From an uncultured Fidelibacterota bacterium (GTDB lineage Bacteria; Fidelibacterota; Marinisomatia; Marinisomatales; UBA1611), in NCBI GenBank assembly GCA_937893835.1, contig CALCSS010000052.1, positions 1-13,286 of the forward strand: DNA of 13,286 bases. Direction: 5' to 3'. The notes beneath the pieces were generated by a model. It saw nothing but the letters and a program-made list of their open reading frames with translations. It was not told the DNA's origin and made no database searches. Below are positions 1 through 7,800 of the stretch, piece by piece. Numbering within the stretch: position 1 is the stretch's first letter; each line of letters starts with the position of its first letter. The translations under genes and the position numbers were made by a program.

Positions 1-2
1 TA

Positions 3-935
3 CATGTCGCATTCGCGGTTGTAGTTGATGGGAAAGGTCAAACAATATTTAGTACTGGTGACCCACACTATCTAACGTGCATCAGGTCATCCTTAAAACC
101 TTTTCAGGCTGCGGCTTCATTAAAAGCAGGAGCCATAGATGCGGCGGGTTTTGATGATCAAGAGTTGGCTCTCATGTGCGCGTCTCATAAGGGGGAGGAC
201 ATGCATGTTAATACAGCGATGTCAATGCTCCACAAGTTGGGACTTAAGGCTGAGGATTACGAATGTGGATCGCACTACCCCTCTGACAGAGTCACAAGAT
301 ATGAAATGATCTCGGATAGTAAATCTCCACAGCCCTTACACAACAACTGTAGTGGGAAACATGCGGGGATGCTTGCCCTTGCGAAGTACCTGGAGCAAGG
401 TACGACTGGATATGTCCATAAAGATCATCCTGTACAAAAGACCATAATGAAATATGTGAAGGAACTAACTGGCCTAGGAGATATCCACACAGAGATAGAT
501 GGTTGTTCTGCGCCAACTCCCTTCATGACCCTGCAGACCATTGCAACGATGTTCCAGATCTTGGCCACAGATAATAAACCAGAATTGAAAAGAGTATTCA
601 ATGCGATGACATCGTATCCTGAGATGATTGGTGGGACCAACCACTTTGATTCAATGTTCATAAGTGCATTGAATGGTAGGGGAGTTACTAAGGTAGGTGG
701 TGAATCCGTACGTGGTATTGCATTGAAGACCGAAGACCATGGCCCGATCGGAATTGCAATCAAGATCTTGGATGGTGGTTTTAGAGCGATGCCTCTAGCG
801 GCCATGACATTGATGGAGCATTTGGAATTATTATCAGAGGATGAGAAAAACAACTTGAATAAGTTCAGAACAAAGAAATTAACCAACCATAACGGAATGG
901 AGATCGGTCACATAGAGGCCCACATTGATTTTTAG
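3..935 (+). CDS. L-asparaginase, Rhizobium etli-type (Asparaginase_II family), 5' partial
   Basis: This would hydrolyse L-asparagine to aspartate and ammonia, probably in the cytoplasm. The reading frame is open from base 3, so the gene begins left of the window; 310 residues are visible and about 20 N-terminal residues appear to be missing. Known active-site elements of the R. etli ReAV enzyme can be matched: the first Ser-x-x-Lys (visible residues S29 and K32, in RSSLKPFQ), the second Ser in CASHKGE (S61), the metal-site Cys and Lys in NNCSGKHAG (C116, K119), the Asp of DGCSAP (D166), and a late Lys in TKVGGESV (K230). The first four fall at a constant offset of 19 from ReAV numbering (Ser48, Lys51, Ser80, Cys135/Lys138), as recalled from the published structure. 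The C-terminus (NHNGMEIGHIEA) is typical and complete. The TAG stop directly abuts the next ATG. No signal peptide can be judged because the start is missing. Family assignment is firm; activity is inferred. Confidence 0.92.
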   Translation, partial: HVAFAVVVDGKGQTIFSTGDPHYLTCIRSSLKPFQAAASLKAGAIDAAGFDDQELALMCASHKGEDMHVNTAMSMLHKLGLKAEDYECGSHYPSDRVTRYEMISDSKSPQPLHNNCSGKHAGMLALAKYLEQGTTGYVHKDHPVQKTIMKYVKELTGLGDIHTEIDGCSAPTPFMTLQTIATMFQILATDNKPELKRVFNAMTSYPEMIGGTNHFDSMFISALNGRGVTKVGGESVRGIALKTEDHGPIGIAIKILDGGFRAMPLAAMTLMEHLELLSEDEKNNLNKFRTKKLTNHNGMEIGHIEAHIDF

Positions 936-2675
936 ATGAGATATATTATTTTCATTATTTTAATTAGCATGGTAAATGCATCAAATGTTCGCATAATGAC
1001 ATATAACGTTTTGAATTACCAAGATGAGAATGAGCGAGAAGATGACTATGTCTTGATCCTCGATTTTGTACAGCCTGATCTGATCATTGCACAAGAGATC
1101 GTTGGACAATCAGGATATTCAAATTTCAAATCAGATGTACTGGACATCATAGACTCAGATCATTGGTCAGGGGCACCTTTCACGAACCAGAGCGCACAGC
1201 AGGACATAGCCCTTTACTATAGAGACGATATTTTTTCCTTTATCAGCACAAATGTTGTCTATTCAGCCCAATCATCCGGAACCAGAGATGTCATTGAATG
1301 GGTGATGTTACATTCGTCGTCTGGTATTGAGTTCAATATTTATGGAGTACATCTAAAAGCAAGCTCTGGTACCTCTAATGCAAATGAGAGATTACAGGAG
1401 ACCACCATATTGCGAAATTATTTGAATGACCACTCCTCTGATAGTTATTTCATTGTTGGTGGAGATTTCAATATCTATTCCAACAACTCATCTTCTGAAC
1501 CTGCATTTGACATGTTGACCGCAAGTAGTGATGACAATGATGGTCGATTATTTGACCCAATAGACCGCATAGGACACTGGCATAATAATAGTTCATATGC
1601 GGATGTACATACCCAATCGCCAAGGACATCCAACTTTGGGGGAGGAGCCACGGGCGGAATGGACGACAGGTTTGATTGGCTATTTGTCTCACAGTCATTA
1701 CTTGATGCCTCCTCATCGATGCATTATGTTGATGATACGTACTGGGCCTTTGGTAATGACGGGAATCATTTTAATGATGCGATCAATGATGGAAATAATA
1801 ATTCTGTAAGCGATGAGATAGCAGATGCACTTCATGATGGCTCTGACCACCTACCTGTTTATATGGATGTTTGGTTTGATGATCTTACATATTCTGATCA
1901 AGGAGTGATGATAACGGAGATCATGGCCAATCCATCATCGGTATCTGACTCGTATGGTGAGTGGTTTGAGATAATGAACATGACCGATTCGACGATTGAT
2001 ATTCATGGCTGGTCCATAAAAGATCTACAGGGTGATGAACATGAGATCCTTTCCGATCAAATGACCATACCGGTCTTGCCGGATGAATATTTTGTATTGG
2101 CTAGAAATGGTGATCAAACGCTAAATGGTGGGATCAATGTAGACTACGAATATGATGGTTTTTCTCTATCCAATACTGAGGATGAGGTCATCTTACAAGA
2201 TATTTCAGGAGCAATTGTAGATGAGGTTAATTATTCAAGTGGTTGGCCATTTTCCAGTGGTGTATCCATGGAAATACATGACCTCTTAGTTGATAATCAA
2301 TTAAGTGAGAATTGGTTCTACTCTACGATGGCATATGGCAATGGGGACCTTGGCTCTCCGGGTATTCCTTTTGATGGCACTTTGAATATTGAAGAAAGCT
2401 CAATCATGCCCAATGGTTTTAGTCTTATCTCCTTATACCCAAATCCATTTAATCCTGAAATAACGATCCATATGGACAATAGAGAGCAAGGACGTATGAG
2501 TATTGAGATCTTTGACCTTTCTGGTCATAAGGTCGAAACCTTGATAAATACTGTATTCATCACCGGGGATCATAAGGTCACATGGGATGCAAGCGGCAAT
2601 TCATCAGGTATGTATTTTTTCAAATTCACCATTGGCAATACCATTTTGATCAGGAAGGCTCTATTCATAAAATAA
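936..2675 (+). CDS. Secreted EEP-family nuclease/phosphatase with lamin-tail domain and T9SS sorting domain
   Basis: A 579-residue exported enzyme of the endonuclease/exonuclease/phosphatase (DNase I-like) superfamily. A short hydrophobic signal peptide ends near residue 15 (MVNA|SNV). The catalytic domain spans about 18-313 with the full set of family residues: N24 (TYNVLN), E54 (QE), H139 (GVHLK), D177 and N179 (GGDFN), D247 (RFDWLF) and D304/H305 (SDHLPV). A lamin-tail domain follows at about 323-478 (MITEIMANP, then EWFEIMN), and a type A sorting domain at about 498-579 (LYPNPFNPE to the terminal ALFIK). It should be carried across the outer membrane by T9SS and anchored or released. DNA is the likely substrate, since EEP plus lamin-tail domains occur in extracellular DNases such as Xds and ExeM, but phosphoesterase activity on lipids or other substrates is not excluded. 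The start codon abuts the upstream stop and has no close Shine-Dalgarno, so translational coupling is likely. Confidence 0.88.
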   Translation: MRYIIFIILISMVNASNVRIMTYNVLNYQDENEREDDYVLILDFVQPDLIIAQEIVGQSGYSNFKSDVLDIIDSDHWSGAPFTNQSAQQDIALYYRDDIFSFISTNVVYSAQSSGTRDVIEWVMLHSSSGIEFNIYGVHLKASSGTSNANERLQETTILRNYLNDHSSDSYFIVGGDFNIYSNNSSSEPAFDMLTASSDDNDGRLFDPIDRIGHWHNNSSYADVHTQSPRTSNFGGGATGGMDDRFDWLFVSQSLLDASSSMHYVDDTYWAFGNDGNHFNDAINDGNNNSVSDEIADALHDGSDHLPVYMDVWFDDLTYSDQGVMITEIMANPSSVSDSYGEWFEIMNMTDSTIDIHGWSIKDLQGDEHEILSDQMTIPVLPDEYFVLARNGDQTLNGGINVDYEYDGFSLSNTEDEVILQDISGAIVDEVNYSSGWPFSSGVSMEIHDLLVDNQLSENWFYSTMAYGNGDLGSPGIPFDGTLNIEESSIMPNGFSLISLYPNPFNPEITIHMDNREQGRMSIEIFDLSGHKVETLINTVFITGDHKVTWDASGNSSGMYFFKFTIGNTILIRKALFIK

Positions 2676-2676
2676 T

Positions 2677-4809
2677 ATGCGTACTATAGTTTGCATCATA
2701 ATTGTTACCTCATTCTCAATTTGCCAAGAAAGAGTCGCAAAAAAAATTCAATTTGCAGCAGATGAGTATGATAAATATACATCCGTAGGCAATCTGGGCC
2801 TTACGATCACCAACTTTGGAATTCTTGGCAATGGGTGGAATCTGATGGAGGATGGAAGTATCCATCCTTCCTGCCAGTACAAGCAACAGACTGAGATCGC
2901 ACGAGAACAGATAGAGCACTTCTCATACGCAGGGCTTTGGGTTGGAGGCGTGGTCGATGGTGAGAGAAGGGTCTCCACATCAATTGTCGATGGTGTTTTT
3001 GAGGCAGGCAACGAAGGATTTGAACTTTTTGCTGAGAAACCTATACTAATCCAGTCTTCAATATCCTCTACTACGCAAGACTCCATGGCCAAGTACTATT
3101 CACCAGATGCAGTATCTCACCAGGATATGTTTGCAGATTTCAATGACTATGGTGAATCAACTTCAGATGATCTAGGCATACCCAATCATCATCCCTTGGG
3201 ACTGGATATCCATCTAGAGAGTTATTCCTGGAATTATTCTTATGCAGATGCATTTGTCATTCTTAATTATTCTTTTAAAAATTCATCTACAGATACTATT
3301 CATGACATCTACGCCGGCATTTGGGCGGACCCATCTGTGGCAAATTTCAACTATACTGATTATTATACGCCTGGAGGCGGTTTTACATGGTATGATAATT
3401 TAAATGGTTTTGATGAATCCATTGATGAGGCAGGTTTTACCAGGGACATTGCCTACCAGTATGATGCAGACGGAGATGATGGTTGGTCAGAGTCTTATCT
3501 CGGTATGTCTGTACTTGGAGGTTCGATACCCATGGAGTATTTAGCAACGTATTATTCTCAATGGGTCTGGACCAATTCCAGTAATAGCGACTACCCTGCT
3601 TACAGCATGCCATTGGATGACAATGAGAGATATGATAAGATGTCTTCTTCTGTACCCAAGGGTACTGGTCCAGAATACACGGAAGATGGATATCCCTTAT
3701 CAGAAAATAGTTGGCTTTTCCTTTTATCGGCAGGTCCGATCGGTTCTAAGCCAAACATTGACACCACATCCTGGAACCTCGCTCCCGGAGATTCTTGTAG
3801 CATCGCATTTTCAGTTGTGTGTGGTCTATGGTCTGATGGACATAGCGGGGACTCTCCTGGTAGAAGAGGAAATCTTTTTATTAATTATGATTGGGCCCAA
3901 AAGGCATATGATGGTGAGGATAGAAACCGAAATAATATCTTGGATGATGGTGAGGACAACAATGATAATCAGAAGCTCGATCGTTACATCTTACCCGCAC
4001 CACCGCCTGCACCTAACATGCATGTTGAGATCGAGACGGGTAAAGTGACAATCTACTGGCAAGATAATTCTGAGCCATTTCTAGACCCCATCAGTCAACA
4101 AAAAGATTTTGAGGGTTACAGGATCTATGGAAGTCGAAAGACAAACAATGAATCATTAGGCGAATTCTCGCTGCTTCTAGAGATAGATAAAATAAATGAC
4201 ATAGGATATAATACGGGTTTCTCCATCATACAGATCACAAAAAATTATGGAGAGCCAGATAGCATTGATATTGATGGTGTTTACTACCACTACAAATTTG
4301 AGAATTCGGGAATTAAGGATGGTTGGTTAAATTATTACGCTATCACAGCGTATGATCGAGGTGATCCTGATGCTAATCTAGAGAGTCTGGAAAGCTCCAT
4401 CTACTCAAATAGGGTTTATGTTTTTCCAGGTGAAAAAGCTACATTTGAATCAGGATGGACCGCTGATCCAAGTGTTTACCCGAATCCATATAGAGGGCAG
4501 GCTCTGTGGGATGGATACGGTAGCCGAAGTAAGATGATATGGTTTAGAAATTTGCCTGCAATTGCAGAAATTCGGATATTCTCCTTAGCGGGTGATCTTG
4601 TTGACATCATTCACCATGATGAATCCTATAAGGGACAGGATATTGATAATATCGATGAACGAAAGAACCCTCTTATGTCAGGCGGAGAACATGCCTGGGA
4701 TATGATCACAATGCATGATCAGGCAACAGCATCGGGCCTCTATCTCTTTACTGTTGAGGACAAAAATTCAGGAAAGGTCAAGGAAGGGAAATTCTTGATC
4801 ATCAAATAA
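2677..4809 (+). CDS. Large secreted protein of unknown function with EF-hand-like loops and divergent T9SS sorting domain
   Basis: I do not recognise a named family for the bulk of this 710-residue protein. It starts with a signal-peptide-like segment (MRTIVCIIIVTSFSIC, cleavage near residue 17; the Cys lacks a convincing lipobox). Residues 30-400 form a region rich in aromatics and Asp, probably beta-structured, with an AGLWVGG motif at about 85-91. Residues 413-435 hold two tandem Asp/Asn-rich loops; the first (D415, N417, N419, D423, E426) fits the EF-hand/dockerin spacing. A proline stretch (APPPAP) leads to a fibronectin-III-like region at about 445-592. The last ~110 residues (from VYPNPYRGQ to GKFLIIK) resemble a T9SS sorting domain but have PNPY instead of PNPF and an insertion before the GLYLF turn. 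The gene starts one base after the preceding stop; an AGGAAGG run lies 18 bases upstream, rather far for a ribosome site. The neighbours suggest a secreted partner of the nuclease and OB-fold protein. Confidence 0.85.
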   Translation: MRTIVCIIIVTSFSICQERVAKKIQFAADEYDKYTSVGNLGLTITNFGILGNGWNLMEDGSIHPSCQYKQQTEIAREQIEHFSYAGLWVGGVVDGERRVSTSIVDGVFEAGNEGFELFAEKPILIQSSISSTTQDSMAKYYSPDAVSHQDMFADFNDYGESTSDDLGIPNHHPLGLDIHLESYSWNYSYADAFVILNYSFKNSSTDTIHDIYAGIWADPSVANFNYTDYYTPGGGFTWYDNLNGFDESIDEAGFTRDIAYQYDADGDDGWSESYLGMSVLGGSIPMEYLATYYSQWVWTNSSNSDYPAYSMPLDDNERYDKMSSSVPKGTGPEYTEDGYPLSENSWLFLLSAGPIGSKPNIDTTSWNLAPGDSCSIAFSVVCGLWSDGHSGDSPGRRGNLFINYDWAQKAYDGEDRNRNNILDDGEDNNDNQKLDRYILPAPPPAPNMHVEIETGKVTIYWQDNSEPFLDPISQQKDFEGYRIYGSRKTNNESLGEFSLLLEIDKINDIGYNTGFSIIQITKNYGEPDSIDIDGVYYHYKFENSGIKDGWLNYYAITAYDRGDPDANLESLESSIYSNRVYVFPGEKATFESGWTADPSVYPNPYRGQALWDGYGSRSKMIWFRNLPAIAEIRIFSLAGDLVDIIHHDESYKGQDIDNIDERKNPLMSGGEHAWDMITMHDQATASGLYLFTVEDKNSGKVKEGKFLIIK

Positions 4810-4814
4810 AGGAG
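4808..4814 (+). promoter_or_regulatory. Shine-Dalgarno sequence for the heme/OB-fold protein gene
   Basis: AAAGGAG sits six bases before the ATG at 4821 and overlaps the stop codon of the upstream gene. It is the clearest ribosome binding site in the window. It fixes the start at 4821 rather than the out-of-frame ATG at 4816, which would be only two bases from the site and reads to a stop after seven codons. Confidence 0.8.
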
Positions 4815-4820
4815 CATGAA

Positions 4821-7800
4821 ATGCAAAGAATACCATTAATATTATTAACTCTTGGGATGACCTATGGGCAAGTGGACTATGGGACCGAGATCCAAACGAT
4901 GTTAGATAATAATTGTACCAGTTGCCATGGTTATTCTGGTGGCCTTAATCTGACAAACTATGATGATCTTATGTCGGGTGGCGACAGTGGAGATGCCATT
5001 GTCCCAGGTGACCACGCAAATAGTCTACTCTGGCAGAGAGTTGAATCAGGCGAGATGCCTGGAGGTGGGAATGAGGACCTAACCTCTGATGAGATCGATC
5101 TTATTGCTACTTGGATCGATGAAGGAGCCTTGGAGACTCCTCAGGTCGATGTTACAGGACTTTTCTTTAGTGAGTATGCAGAAGGAAGTTCGAATAACAA
5201 ATATTTTGAAATTTATAACGGAACTGGGGAAACTGTTTCGCTGGATGATTTTGTCATATTAGGCAACTATAATGGTAATCCATGGAGTGAAACATTTACT
5301 TTTGATACAGGCGCCACCATTGATGTAGGTGATGTCTATGTCATTGCAAGTTCTGATGCTGATGCCACGATCACTGATTTGGCAGATGAGACCCATGCAT
5401 ATGCCGACCCATGGTATATAACAGCATTTAATGGTAATGATGTAAGGGCCCTCGCACAGATCGATGGCACAGATACTACCATTATTGATATGATAGGTAC
5501 TTTAGAAGGTGGCGACCCAGGCGCAGGATGGGATGTTGCTGGCGTTACAGATGCTACTGCAAATCATACATTGCTACGCCAATCAAATGTTATGGAAGGG
5601 AACGGAGGTGACTGGAATGCTTCAGCAGGAACGAGCGCAGACAACTCTGAATGGATCGTATTGGATCAAGACACTTGGGATTATCTCGGTTCACACCCCC
5701 ATGAGTTAACTGATGATATTTCAATTCAAATAGTATCTCCAGAAGATGGGGCTACTCTATTCTCTGATCAGGTAACCATAGAGTTTTTTGTGGCCAATTT
5801 TACTATTGGATCGACTGGCGACGGAGTTGATGGACATGTCCATTACATGCTTGATGACAATAACGCGGTAATGCATTATTCTACAGACCCAATATCTTTG
5901 GAAGATATAAGTGTAGGTGACCATGTTTTCCATATATGGTTAGTAGATAGTGAACATGGAGCATTAGATCCCTTTGTTGGAGATACATTAAACTTTAGTA
6001 TTTCTGAGACAGGGACCATTACCTCCATCTACGACATCCAATACGTCACAGATCCTGATTCTGATGATGCCAGTCCATTGAATGGAGAGGAAGTGACCAT
6101 CCAGGGCGTGGTAACAGCTGAGTTTTGGGGCTCCGATCAGTACAGATATATGCATGTGCAGGATGATGACGGTCCTTGGAATGGAATTGTCTGCTTTGAG
6201 TATGACGGTTGGCATGATTTTGATTGGGTAGATGCAAGCGGCAATTCTCATCCAGGTCCTGGAGAGGGAGATGAGGTAACTCTAACTGGAACAGTGGAGG
6301 AATATTATAATCTTACAGAGCTTGCTAGTGTAACATCTGGAATTGTTCATGGAGAATCTGAGGAAGAGTTGACCCCCTCTTTTATCTCGATATCCGAGAT
6401 TGGTGAAGCGTATGAGGGTTGTTTGATAGCAGTTGAAGATGTAGTAGTGACCAACCCTGACCTCGGATATGGAGAGTGGGAATTTGGCGATGGTGAATTG
6501 ACAGCTAGGTGCGATGACAAATGGAATTACTTTTACTATCCTGTAGAGGGTCATCAACTTGCAGACATCGAAGGTGTCCTTGATTATAACTATGATAATT
6601 ATAAGCTACAGCCAAGGCTAGCACGAGACGTGGTCGAGGAAGATCTGACAAGGATTCAGCGTATCCAGCAGGTACTTCATAGTGATCTCATGAAAGCAGG
6701 AGAGGATGCCTCATCTGACATCTCCTATATGTTGGGTGACACTGTCACTATGGAGGGAATTGTCACAATGCCAACCGGGTTGAGTTATGCTGGATCTGGT
6801 GTCAAATTTATCTTTGCTGATGTGAATGGGGGACCATGGAGCGCAGTATTGTCTTACGACCCAGATAGTTCGGCATTCCCTACCCTATTTGAGGGAGACC
6901 TGATCCAAGCAACTGGCTATGTCTATGAGTACACGACCGGACCGGCAAACATGACCGAACTATTTATCACTGAACCAATAAATATAATGGACTTTGAGCA
7001 ACCTCTGCCTGTAGTTGATACAGTTCAAACAGGAGACCTTCGTTGGCCTACTGAGGCAGAGCAATGGGGTAATGTCATGGTTCGTGTCGAGGATGCTGTG
7101 GTCACAGGAAATGATTTCCAGTATGAGGTCTTTGCAGCAGATGATGGATCAGGGTCGGTATTGGTTGATGATGACTCAGACAGCATTGCTGCATTCTTTG
7201 AGGTATTGGGTCCTCCTCCGGTTGGTTCCTTGCTCCAGTCCATGGAAGGTTGGCTGTATCATCATTATGGTAGCAATGATGATTCGACCGCATACAAGCT
7301 ATGTCCCCTTTACGCAGATGATATGGAATTTGGTTCTGGACCACCATCCATATCAGGAATGTCAAGAGTGCCATGTGCGCCAATGTCTTCAGATAATGAG
7401 GTTGCGGTCTCTTGTGTGATCTTGGATAATTCTTCAATCTCTGAGGCGCTTGTTCATTACACTATTGATGGAAGTACCTATAACACTGTGACAATGTCGT
7501 CAGATGATGATTCGGTATTCACTGGAGTGATCCCTATATCGGATGTCACCTCAAACGATAATTCGGTCTATTACTATATCACAGCAACGGATGATGGTGC
7601 AGATCAGTCCGAGCCAAAGACAAGTCAATATCCCTATGATACAGATCATGACCAACTTGGGTTTGTTGTTACGGACGAGTTGGGAGTTATTGATCTGCAG
7701 TATACTCCTTGGCCATCAGGGAACACCAGATATGAAGGATGTGAGGTCACAGTGTCAGGAATCGTGACAGCGGACACGGCTCAGTATAATAGTGGCTATA

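Noticed and set aside
425..886. 153-codon open frame on the minus strand inside the asparaginase gene
   Set aside because: It is antisense to a gene with fully recognisable family motifs, and its translation shows no domain, signal or ribosome site.
3617..4048. 143-codon + strand frame inside the 710-residue protein gene
   Set aside because: It is an alternative-frame shadow of a longer gene with a supported signal peptide, calcium loops and sorting domain; its translation is Met/Ile-rich and low in information.
4816..4839. ATG at 4816 overlapping the true start at 4821
   Set aside because: It is out of frame with the long gene, too close to the Shine-Dalgarno, and stops after seven codons.
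7015..7437. Overlapping frames on both strands within the OB-fold gene
   Set aside because: They arise from the Asp-rich GAT/GAC codon pattern read in other frames; the sense frame carries the conserved OB pattern.
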